The position numbers and the translations under genes were made by a program. DNA of 64,000 bases. Source: Acanthornis magna. Taxonomy: Eukaryota > Chordata > Aves > Passeriformes > Acanthizidae. Location of the stretch: assembly GCA_036785705.1 (NCBI GenBank), contig JAWUZG010000365.1, forward strand, positions 186,001 through 250,000, written 5' to 3'. Each line of letters begins with the position of its first letter. The first letter of the stretch is position 1. This document shows positions 55,701-64,000 of the stretch, piece by piece. The notes beneath the pieces were generated by a model. It saw nothing but the letters and a program-made list of their open reading frames with translations. It was not told the origin of the DNA and did no database searches.

Positions 55701-58700
55701 CCTGAAATTTCTCAGTTTCCTGTCTCTGCTTGTCTCTGCTCCTGGCTGTGCCAAAGATTTGTAGTGTTGAATCCTTCAAAATGAAGTCTTGGCACAAAAT
55801 TAAAACTTTTTTCTCACTGCTGACTCTTGTATCATTTTCCTTACTGCAGCTCTCAGCAATTTGAAAACTGAGAAATCTTGTAATTCTTTGTGCCTTTAGC
55901 TTCCAGTGTCTTCATTACACAATAAAACTGATTACTTCCCCAGCACTGTGGCTACAGTTCAGCTTGCTGATCCTCATTCTCTTGATTTCTGAGGGATTTA
56001 TGAAGTAGCAGCCAAAGTACTCTGTTGCTTTTTAAAGCCTAGTTGGATTACGCCTATCTCACCAATTTAACATCATCTCAAAAATTGCTAAATCCACCTC
56101 AGAAAGCCTTCTTAATTTCTAAGACTCTCCATTTTTTTTTCAGACTAATTCAATAATTACCAGTTGTTTCTACGTATCAGTTAACTTCTCTGCCTTTTCT
56201 GCTGTCTGGCTTTTTTGAATGCTCTTTCTTGAGGTCTGTCTGGATTTAACTTTTCATCTTTTGCTCTTTTCTCCTTCCACCCTCACAAATTATAGGATCA
56301 CATTTCTTCTATGTGGGAGAAAATAAGATTTTCTGAAAGCACATATGTCTTTCATAATTTGACACAAAATGCCTTTGATGCTGGAAGTTGATGATATAGC
56401 TCATTATTTAGTGTTTAGTGTTCAGTTAACTTTGCACAAGTTGAGTTGCTGAAAGAAAAAAGTGCTAATAGCTGTATTGTGGTTTTCAACAGAATTTAAT
56501 TTCATTTGGACTTGGAGGTAAAAATGAAGATGGTAGGGGCAGATGTCCATTTGATCCTGCTCACAGCTACACGTCTGTTATGGTTGGTAAGTTCAGACTT
56601 TGCATTCCTTCTTATGTTTCGAAAATGTTTTATCTTTTCCACTGTCACCATCCAGTCTGTCATTATCAAAATGGTAGCTTGCATCTGTATTTTTTGTCTT
56701 TATTTTAAAGTATAGACATTAAAATACTTACATAGTCAACCTTAGCATCTTTCTTAAAAGGAGAACTTCAAACTCTAGGTTGTTTTGGAAGCAACTTCTA
56801 AAATACTAATTTTCAAACTGTATTTCCTGGTGTTAAAGATATTTAATTCAGAGAGTCTAAATGTGCTTAGAGTGCCCTTGTAGTATCAATTACTGTGATT
56901 TCAGTAAATATAACAAGTAGTATTGTTATCTGTCCTGAAGGCATGCGACAGAATAGGGAAGCGAGGTATTTATTGCATGTGTACTTACTGCATGGAAACT
57001 CGCCGCTGAATCTTGATTGGGGAAGGCAGAATTTGTGGCTTTACCTGAGTGTCTCACGGTCATAAGAGAGAAGCTCAACTTAGCATGAAATGGGAAATAA
57101 GAAAAAGAAACAAACATGCTCCCTGCATTGTGCCTAAATTTGTACAAGTCAAGTTTGAATAATGGTGGCATAGAAAGAGAGGAAAATAATTACAGACTTC
57201 TGATGCATTTAAGTAAATCTGCATGTGTTTACATAAATGGTAGGTTTTCATGTTAAGTGTTAAAGTCCCACAAAAACAACGTTGACTTTTGTCAGTTCTA
57301 GTGTTAGAGCAATAATAATAATAAACCCAAGTGTGGAAGTGTTAGGCTTGAGAGTGATCGGCAGAAATGTAAACATAAAAGACATGTCTAGGGCAATTCA
57401 GAGGGAATCCATGTTTATTTTTTCTTGTGGGAAGTTTAAACATAGATAGACTCACCAAATATTTATGTACCCTTTTTGGTATCTAGTCCATAAGTTCAAT
57501 TCTTTTGGTTTTGTGTTGAAGATGAGGAGCTTTATTCTGGGACTTCTAACAATTTGTTGGGAAGTGAACCTATTATTTCACAGCACTCTCGTCGAAGCTC
57601 TCTGAGAACAGAGTATCCAATACCTTGGCTTAATGGTAAGTGGGCATGAGAAGTGTCCCAAACAAGTTCCTTTTCGTTCTTCAACACCATGGGTACAGAG
57701 TGTGTATCTTAGCTGGCTAAGGAGCAATCGTCAGGTGTCTCAAAGAGATGGATTTTGGTGTGCTGGCCTACACTGTGCGTGTGGGCCCTCGTGCATGCCA
57801 TCAAGAGCTTTTATTTTGAAATTTCAGGATTTTTATCGGCATTGATGATGAAAACAGCTTCAGAATAGACACACTTCAACTTGACATGAATGGTTTATTT
57901 CTTTTCTGCTTGTTTATCCTTGCAATAATGCAGTTTGGTTATGATACAGGAAGGAATAGAATGGTTTTGCTCTTGAATTGGTTCTCAAATTGAGCTGATC
58001 ATGGTTCTTGGCTCTTTCAGTTCCTGAATTTCAAAATTCACTGAGTTTTGTAGTTGCTCAGAGGTTTGAGGCTTTGTGCCAAAAAGGACCAAAATCATGA
58101 TCATTGTGTCCAAAAAGGATAGGATTGGACAGAGGCAGGCAAAGGAGGGTTGCCTTTGCAGGCCCATTAGAAAACCACATTTGAATGTGGCCTGAAAAAT
58201 GATGAGGTAATGAGCTGTCACATCATAGGTATCTCTCAGGTATCTTAGTGCTATCACATAGGTTTTAGGGGTTTTTGTTTTTTTTCTGTTTGTTTTCTGG
58301 TGGTTTGGTTTTTGTTTGGAAATGCTCTTCATATTGTGAACAGCAAAATGTGTAGGCAGGTCAGTGACTGGAGAGGAGGTAAATGCAATGTGGAGTTTGG
58401 AGTTTGGGCGAAAGACAATTTCTGAGGGTCTTGGAGGGAATCAAGTTAGTAGTCGCCTACAGAATAGAAAATACTTCTGTTTGTATCTCTAGAGCCCAGC
58501 TTTGTTTTTGCTAATGTGGTAAGAGCAGATCCAAACAGCACAGATGGAGAAGACGACAAGATATACTTCTTTTTCACTGAGGTGTCTGTGGAGTATGAAT
58601 TCATTGGAAAATTGATGATTCCAAGAAGAGCTAGAGTATGCAAGGTGGGAGATAGTTCCATTTACTTTTACTGTATCTCTTAGAATCTTGTGTGTGTGTT

Positions 58701-61700
58701 AAAAAGTATTCATTCTTGTGGACTTACTGCCACGTAAATGGAAGTGATTGAATTTGGTGAATTTTAATGAATGAGGAGTTCCAATCAGGTCGTCAGAACT
58801 GAGAAAGCCAAATGGTTGCTTTGTGAATAAATACTTGATCTATTTTTCACAGTTGTGAAATTTCGGTACATCTGGAGGTTCTGCTCTCCTCTGGGAGAAA
58901 ACAAAGCAACCGTGACAAAGAAAACAAAGCAACCATTTTCCCAACAGCAAATTTATCTGGCTGTTTCGTTTTTATGAGGTTAGAAGTTTTATTTTGACTT
59001 TACTGTTTTGTAGTTAAACAGGGAAGTCAAAACATCAGTAATGAGTTAGTGCCCTTGAGATTTCCATTAAACAAGGAGCTGGAGGCAGGTTTACATGGGA
59101 CTTATTATTATGGCACTCTGCCTACTGACAGCTTGTGCACACTTTCAGAGGGGAGTATTGTGAAATATGAGAGCTTCATTTATTGTGTTATTCTGTATTT
59201 CAGACTGTTGTTTGAAATGGAAATTGGTGGCAGGTTGTAAATCTATAAGCACTTACACTTAATTGTTTTAATAAATTTTGCAGATTTCCTTTAATACATT
59301 GCATATACAATTGGGTAATGAGTGGAAATATTAAATGGAAATATGAATACTGTTTCAACATACATTGAAATCTCTCTTTTAGAGAAGTATCAGAGCTACA
59401 GGTCAATTATCAAACATTTTGAAACATTTCTAGTCAATAGATCTTAACTTCTTTATGCCTTGGTACCTGCAAATCCTTAATAAAGATGGTAACTGCTAGA
59501 AGGATTAAACCATTGCTGGATTTCTTCCAATGAAATTATCAATGTCAGGCAAGTTTTAAGGCATACTGCCGCATTAGAATTTAAATCAGTTTTGATGTCA
59601 CAGAACAAATGCAATATTACCTATTTCTCTTAAAGGACAGTATAATACTTCCATGCTTGTTTTACTTTTTTCCTAATGATGCATCTCCCATCTCAGCTTT
59701 TTTGAGTGTTGCTGAGGTATGTTCTTCATTAACGCTCATATTTCATCTTCCCTGTGCGTGCGATAGAAATAATTTTGCGTTATTTTTGTTGAATCAATTT
59801 TCCTGTAGCTTTCATCCTGTTCTGTTTGTGGATGTGTGAACATTTATTGATGTTGCTAGAGATGAAATGTTACAAAACACCAGGGCTTAGTAATTAAGCC
59901 ACTGTACAGCAGTGGTTCTTAAATGCAAAAATACTGCTAGCACTCCTCACAAACACCTTTTTATTTTTTTAATATCATAAGAGGGACCGAGGAGGATTAA
60001 GGACCTTGCAGAAAAAATGGACTTCCTTTCTCAAGGCCAGACTGATTTGTACAATCCCTGATAAGAATTTAATTTTCAATGTTATCAATGATGTTTTTAT
60101 TCTCAAATCTCCAACTTTGAAGGAGCCAGTGATATATGGAGTCTTCACCCCACAACTGTAAGTGTGCTGTAGCCTTTTCCTGGTTAAGTACCTTTCATCT
60201 CAGCTGGTTACTACAAGAAAATAATAATTCCTCCTATGTTTTGTTGCGTTTTGTTTTTTTTCCTAATTTCTTCCTGTACTTACAGGAATAATGTGGGGTT
60301 GTCAGCAGTGTGTGCGTACAATCTGTCTACTGTAGAAGAGGTTTTCTCAAAAGGAAAATACATGCAGAGTGGTAGAGTAGAACCATCTCATCATGTAAAG
60401 TGGGTACGATACCATGGGGAAATTCCTAATCCTCGGCCTGGTGCAGTAAGTTTCTGTAATCTTGGATCTGATGACTTCTTTTAATGCTCAGTAGTAAACA
60501 GACCAGGGAATACTAGTAACCTGCTAATGATTCATTTGTTTGCCCTCACCTGGTTGCTTCTTGTTGTAAAGACTTTGTAGGAGAACGCTCAAGTGATGTG
60601 TTCTGAATTTTTTATTTGGGAATCAAAGTCTTTGGTTTTTTGGGGTTTTTTAATTTAGAATTAAGTTATTTGCTGGGTTTGTATTTTCATTATTTTGTTA
60701 ATAATTTTCTCTGTGAAATAGAATTTATTATACACTAGCAACATCATAAACCTTTTAGTTCAGATGAAAAGAAGGATAACAATTATTGCGTTGTCTCAGT
60801 AGAGCCAGCACGTTTATCTGGTATAGTGCACTGCTCTGCAAAAGAAAACTTTCCAACACTGGGTCTCTTTCAGACTTTGCCTACTTCCTTACGTTCCTTA
60901 CAGTTGTATTGTTGCTAGTGCTTAAAGAGGTGTTGGTTAAAAGTAGGGAAGATGAATGAGAGCACAGAGGGAATGTTTTTTTAGAATGCATTTTGGACCC
61001 AAACGAAAATGTAGTCCAAAGCTCAGGGATTAGTACATCCCAGAAGCCAAAGTGCAGTGAGAGTTGAGGATCTTCCTCGGTACAAAGAGTGTAGTGTGCA
61101 GGTGTGGTTACTGGCCAAAATAATGTGGAGAAGAAAATGCATACAACTGCTGTTAATTGTCTTTATTTTGTAGGAATAAATGATACAATTTGGTTGTCTC
61201 TTTTATTTCCCACCCCCTCTGTGTCCCCCTGCTAGTGTATAAACAATGAAGCCAGAGCATCAAACTACATGAGTTCTCTGAATTTACCAGACAAAACATT
61301 GCTGTTTGTTAGACATCATCCGCTAATGGATGACTCAGTGACCCCAGTGGGAGACAGACCTTGGCTAGTAAAGCGAGATGTGAAGTATACACAGATTGTA
61401 GTAGACAGAGTCAGAGCACTCAATGGCACCGTCTATGATGTTATGTTCATCGGTACAGGTGAGTTCTGCAAAACACTTTTTTTCATGGTGCACTGATTGA
61501 TTTGTTTTCTTAGACAAACTCTTGAGATTTCCATATTTACAGTGTTTTTATGTTGCTTTGATTTTCTGATATTCGTGGAGATTCATGGAAGCTCTCAGGA
61601 AAGTCAGGCAGGCAGCTCACAAGATGGCAAAAAGAGAAACTTTATTTACAGGAACTTCTTTATATATCCATTAATAATCTGATAATTATTGGTCGATAGT

Positions 61701-62291
61701 TTTTCCACCCCCTATAACGATTGGTTACAACACTAGAGCGTCCAGTACCAAAACAATGAGATTAGAAAGCACAAGAATACAAGTTATCTCTATTCTCCAT
61801 GAGAAAGAAGAGAAAGATTTTAAAACAGTGCAACTACACTTTTACACCAGCCGGTGTTTTTGTTAAAATGTAAGGTGCACAGTAAGTGGACAGTCTTAGG
61901 TGATTTGAAAAAGTATTGCAGGAAAAGAACTGCAAAGCTTCAATGAGTTGAGCAAAACCACACAATGTCATCCCCAACTGGTCATTCTGTGTACCAAAAC
62001 GTTATTTCTTGCTCAGAGGTCCTGTTGATGGCAAGTGTAATGGTTGCCTTTGACACAGAATTATTCACCTGAACAGGAAGCAGATCATTGAGACAACTTA
62101 CAGCAGTTGTGCAGGCTCTTTTCCTGCCTTTTTGTTTCAAGGATCTTACTTAAACATATTGCTCTGTTGTTTCAGATCGAGGAGCCCTGCACAAAGCTAT
62201 CCGCTATGAAAATGGAATGCGTATTATTGAAGAAACACAGCTTTTTCCAAATTTTGAACCAGTCCAAACTCTCTTGCTTTCAGCCAAAACA
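43658..62291 (+). CDS. SEMA4D: SEMA4D (semaphorin 4D, CD100), first eleven coding exons
   Basis: Semaphorin 4D is a type I membrane ligand that signals through plexin-B1/B2 in axon guidance and through CD72 or plexins in immune cells. Exons: 43658-43751, 51695-51840, 52574-52636, 55272-55370, 56493-56586, 57522-57635, 58493-58644, 59982-60157, 60286-60445, 61236-61458 and 62176-62291. All are GT-AG and in phase, giving 479 codons without a stop. The N-terminus is a signal peptide ([20 protein letters not shown]) followed by PVPRITWEH. The rest is sema domain with hallmark stretches ([58 protein letters not shown]). The end of the sema domain, PSI, Ig, transmembrane and tail exons lie right of the window. 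The introns carry three retroviral insertions. The gene looks functional. Confidence 0.95.
43959..44593 (-). repeat. 3' LTR of the ERV1 remnant
   Basis: About 635 bp. On the minus strand it starts TGTGATGAATACA directly after the polypurine tract and ends TTCGTTTTTCACA. A 'CTTTATTAAAC' polyadenylation-like signal lies near the end. The putative 4-bp duplication on this side would be GTTC (43955-43958); its partner was not located. Confidence 0.75.
44612..45293 (-). pseudogene. env: ERV1 env, transmembrane (TM) subunit
   Basis: The longest open part runs 45220-44612 (202 residues). It has a heptad-repeat helix ([20 protein letters not shown]), an immunosuppressive-domain-like stretch ([18 protein letters not shown]), a second helix and a hydrophobic membrane span ([16 protein letters not shown]), followed by a long charged cytoplasmic tail. 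The expected CX6CC is not seen; the only nearby pair is C-X7-C. A stop separates this part from the surface subunit. It is a defective retroviral glycoprotein, and no function is inferred. Confidence 0.75.
45302..46930 (-). pseudogene. env: ERV1 env, surface (SU) subunit in fragments
   Basis: Four open pieces (46930-46565, 46539-45943, 45924-45532, 45511-45302) run in env order but fall in two frames, with stops between them. They carry many Cys, Trp and N-glycosylation sites (for example NITNC and NGSS), as expected of a surface glycoprotein. At least two frame changes and internal stops show that env is dead. Confidence 0.7.
47119..49422 (-). pseudogene. pol: ERV1 pol: RNase H and integrase, interrupted
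   Basis: The minus strand has a 561-residue open piece (49422-47737) and a same-frame continuation (47556-47119) after several stops. The first piece holds the connection domain, RNase H ([34 protein letters not shown]) and the integrase zinc and core regions ([39 protein letters not shown]). The last integrase part includes [14 protein letters not shown]. Stops in between remove the part that should carry the third catalytic acidic residue. Gammaretroviral style, non-functional. Confidence 0.8.
49423..49670 (-). pseudogene. pol: ERV1 reverse transcriptase end, active site disrupted
   Basis: Frame-0 minus-strand reading gives [16 protein letters not shown] and [16 protein letters not shown], the reverse-transcriptase palm/thumb region. 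The codon before IDD is TAA where a Tyr is expected in the YxDD box, and another TAA lies about 50 codons further. Upstream reverse transcriptase sequence is not recognisable. Confidence 0.65.
49800..51694. other. SEMA4D intron 1, distal part
   Basis: Ordinary AT-rich intron. No exon was recognised. A 5' LTR of the ERV1 remnant was looked for and not found. Confidence 0.5.
51695..51840 (+). CDS. SEMA4D: SEMA4D coding exon 2
   Basis: Acceptor TTGACAG, donor GTATGC, phase 1 in and 0 out. Encodes [20 protein letters not shown] and a sema-domain stretch ending in EKQHE. Confidence 0.95.
52574..52636 (+). CDS. SEMA4D: SEMA4D coding exon 3
   Basis: 63-nt exon with acceptor CACTTAG and donor GTATGT, phase 0 both sides. 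Encodes [20 protein letters not shown] plus Q. Confidence 0.93.
54973..55260 (-). mobile_element. Solo LTR abutting the SEMA4D exon 4 acceptor
   Basis: A 288-bp solo LTR. On the minus strand it starts TGGAGTTGCAGTG and ends AGAACAACA, with a TATATAAAG box and AATAAA at 55069-55064. It is flanked by the exact 6-bp duplication CTCTGT (54967-54972 and 55261-55266). It aligns by eye with the LTR of the 27-kb ERVK-like provirus (for example GTAAATAAA and TTTCGCCATCTTG), so it is the same wider family but older. The acceptor AG of SEMA4D exon 4 is at 55270-55271. Confidence 0.92.
55272..55370 (+). CDS. SEMA4D: SEMA4D coding exon 4
   Basis: 99 nt, phase 0 both sides, donor GTAAGA. Encodes [20 protein letters not shown] and then [10 protein letters not shown]. 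Its acceptor (GTTACAG) lies only 11 nt from the edge of a solo LTR (54973-55260). Confidence 0.95.
56493..56586 (+). CDS. SEMA4D: SEMA4D coding exon 5
   Basis: Acceptor TCAACAG, donor GTAAGT, phase 0 in and 1 out. Encodes the [20 protein letters not shown] motif of the sema domain. Confidence 0.95.
57522..57635 (+). CDS. SEMA4D: SEMA4D coding exon 6
   Basis: Acceptor TTGAAG, donor GTAAGT, phase 1 both sides. Encodes [20 protein letters not shown] and a segment ending in TEYPIPWLN. Confidence 0.95.
58493..58644 (+). CDS. SEMA4D: SEMA4D coding exon 7
   Basis: Acceptor TCTCTAG, donor GTGGGA, phase 1 in and 0 out. Encodes [10 protein letters not shown]..., [15 protein letters not shown] and RRARVCK. 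Confidence 0.95.
59982..60157 (+). CDS. SEMA4D: SEMA4D coding exon 8
   Basis: Acceptor CATAAG, donor GTAAGT, phase 0 in and 2 out. Encodes [20 protein letters not shown] and ends in VFTPQ plus two bases. A second AG two bases later would break the frame. Confidence 0.93.
60286..60445 (+). CDS. SEMA4D: SEMA4D coding exon 9
   Basis: Acceptor CTTACAG, donor GTAAGT, phase 2 in and 0 out. Encodes [20 protein letters not shown] and a stretch ending in NPRPGA. Confidence 0.95.
61236..61458 (+). CDS. SEMA4D: SEMA4D coding exon 10
   Basis: Acceptor CTGCTAG, donor GTGAGT, phase 0 in and 1 out. Encodes [20 protein letters not shown] and the [14 protein letters not shown] region, ending in [10 protein letters not shown] second solo LTR starts 92 nt after the donor. 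Confidence 0.95.
61551..61838 (-). mobile_element. Solo LTR in SEMA4D intron 10
   Basis: A close relative of the LTR at 54973-55260, same length (288 bp) and orientation. On the minus strand it starts TGTAGTTGCACTG and ends CAAAGCAACA. Flanks are TTTTTA (61545-61550) and CTTTTA (61839-61844), a 6-bp duplication with one mismatch. It begins 92 nt after the exon 10 donor. Confidence 0.88.
62176..62291 (+). CDS. SEMA4D: SEMA4D coding exon 11
   Basis: Acceptor GTTTCAG, donor GTAAGT, phase 1 in and 0 out. Encodes [20 protein letters not shown] and then [13 protein letters not shown]. Confidence 0.95.
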
Positions 62292-64000
62292 GTAAGTGGT
62301 GTAAGCATCATGGCAGTCATCTCGTTTTGTTCTTTCACAAAACTTCTTTGTACCACTTTGTGACCTTGTGACAAGAGACGATTGCTGTGCACAGAGCTAG
62401 AGTGTGCATTTGTAACTCACCATGCTGCAGCAATCACACATTGCCTGCTGCATTTTGGTACGTTTGGTAGGTGGCAAGTTTCTGAAGGTGCATGGACATG
62501 GGGGAGGGGCTGGGGGGGCACAGGTGTGCAGGTCTTCACTTTGTTTCCATGTACAGAAGCTGGAAACGGTGAGGTGTTTTAATAGACCATATTTCAGGTT
62601 AGGAGTAATGTAAAAAACCTGACCCTTTGTTGCTGCTGTAGATTTTTGCAGAAAACTGCCCAGGGCTAAGGAGTGGCGTGTGGTTCTGAGGAAACAGACC
62701 TAAGAAAAGAGAGCAGTCTTCTAGCACAGAGACTCGGAATTCTGTAGCTAGTTGATTTCTGCTGTCCTAAATCTTGCAGGCTCCTCCCTGCTGGATGTGA
62801 GAGCAGTCACGTTGCTGCAGCTGTGGGTGAGGACCCCCAGTGAGGTCCTGTCCGCCCAGTCAGGCACCAGCTGCAGCTCCAGCTGGATGGCACAGGACCT
62901 GCTGCAGGCTCCAAACCTGGCAGCTGTCCTCCACCATTCATCAGTCACTTAATTCTGGAGTGGTTTTGTGACAGTAGGAGGATAATCACTGTGTGTAGTT
63001 TGTACACGAGTTAGGTTTCTGGCCCTAGTTCCTCAGACCTTCGATCCATGAATGTGTCTGTCTATGCCTAAAGTCACTTGTAGCATCAGTGAGATTTTCT
63101 GGGCTTCATAAGGAAGGATTGCCTCTTTTGAAGTATCTGGTGTTAATACCAGCATTCAGTAGCTACCTAGTGATCCGTAAGCGCTCTGCAGCTTAGGGAT
63201 TTAGGAATACTTTGAAACAGCTTTTATTTTTGTGTGATATTTAATAAAACTTTGCATGTCAGAGTGATCAGCTCAGTGGAACAGAGCTTTATGCCATAAT
63301 TTTTATGAGCTCATCTTGAATGCTTATTTATCCTTTCATGCTTACAATAGAAAGAAAGGGCAGAATATGTTTTTGCTAGACAAACGAAAATCAGAATTAA
63401 AGACTTCTGTGCTTAGTGTTCCGTAAACATGTTTGTATTATTTTTATATGATACATCACACTGACAACTCACTTATATATGTGTGTGTATATATATATAT
63501 AATGTGTGTGTATATATATGTATACAGAGACACACATCAAGTATTTGCGTAATCTGCAAAGAAAGCTTGAAATTACTTGCTTTGACAGGAAGTTTCAGAA
63601 TATGCCCTGTCATAGAAGATAGTGATAGATAGCTCTTCTCCGTCTTTTCACGGAGAAACTTCTCTCAGAGCTTAGAATTGAAATAAAACACCGCTTCCTG
63701 CATTGGCACTGCAGAGAGTAACAGTTTGTGTCTTCTGCAAGTGAAAATTTCCATGTTGCAAATATAATTATTGACACATAAAACTAAACCCTAAAACTGA
63801 ACTAGTGCTGCCCAGTACATTCCCATGAAAGCAGAGCTACTTTTCAGTGATGCGGAGTGGGAGGTTGGGTCAGGTGCCAGAGTCATGATAACTGTATAGT
63901 CACAGTACCAGCCAAGCAGGGATTCCTGCTGCTCCCCAGCCTGAAAACACAAGTTTCTGCCTCCACAGCCTGTGGCTACTGAAGTCCTTCACAGAGCTGG
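62292..64000. other. SEMA4D intron 11 (partial), with a TA/TG microsatellite
   Basis: No exon was recognised before the window ends. A (TG)n/(TA)n microsatellite lies at about 63474-63530. Confidence 0.6.
63474..63530. repeat. (TATG/TA)n microsatellite
   Basis: Alternating TATATG, TGTGTG and TATATA units over about 55 bp. Confidence 0.85.

Larger units (their letters stand above)
52637..61235. other. SEMA4D introns 3-9, remaining sequence
   Basis: Apart from the listed exons and the solo LTR at 54973-55260, no other gene or repeat was recognised. Sequence is AT-rich without long ORFs. Confidence 0.5.

Overview
This is vertebrate nuclear DNA, almost certainly from a bird and probably a songbird. 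The evidence is CR1 retrotransposons in both orientations, avian endogenous retroviruses, MHC class I-like promoter and exon pieces embedded in G/C-rich minisatellites, and large multi-exon genes with GT-AG introns. No bacterial genes, tRNA, rRNA or CRISPR array was recognised.

Layout. (1) 1-22.9 kb, minus strand: eight exons of FBXO15, an F-box substrate adaptor of an SCF ubiquitin ligase. Every intron phase agrees from a start codon in a CpG-rich promoter at 22.92 kb to 8.79 kb; the C-terminal exons were not found and probably lie left of the window. Its introns hold a short solo LTR, CR1 fragments and simple repeats. (2) 23.1-26.6 kb: a probable LTR, the 5' half of a CR1 element on the minus strand, and a G-rich repeat. 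(3) 26.6-38.2 kb: two MHC class I-like promoter/exon 1 copies pointing towards each other, with alpha-1-like exon fragments and minisatellite-rich introns. The left copy is interrupted in its intron by a complete 7.3 kb class II (ERVK-like) provirus at 27064-34342. The provirus has identical 280-bp LTRs, a 6-bp target duplication, gag, dUTPase/protease and pol in three frames joined by two -1 slippery heptamers, and no env. (4) 38.2-43.6 kb: a minisatellite, a CpG-rich block with a TMCO1 exon 1-like reading frame on the minus strand, and CR1 3' ends. (5) 43.6-64 kb, plus strand: the first eleven coding exons of SEMA4D (signal peptide and most of the sema domain, 479 codons, phases all consistent). 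Intron 1 contains an antisense, degraded gammaretrovirus-like ERV. Two later introns contain solo LTRs related to the 27-kb provirus; one of them sits 11 nt from a SEMA4D splice acceptor.

The two host genes do not form an obvious functional unit. In human, FBXO15, TMCO1 and SEMA4D lie on different chromosomes (18q, 1q, 9q), so their proximity here is either a lineage rearrangement or duplication, or an assembly join. The most notable signals are the young env-less provirus, the solo LTR that has separated a SEMA4D acceptor from its pyrimidine tract, and the convergent MHC class I-like copies.
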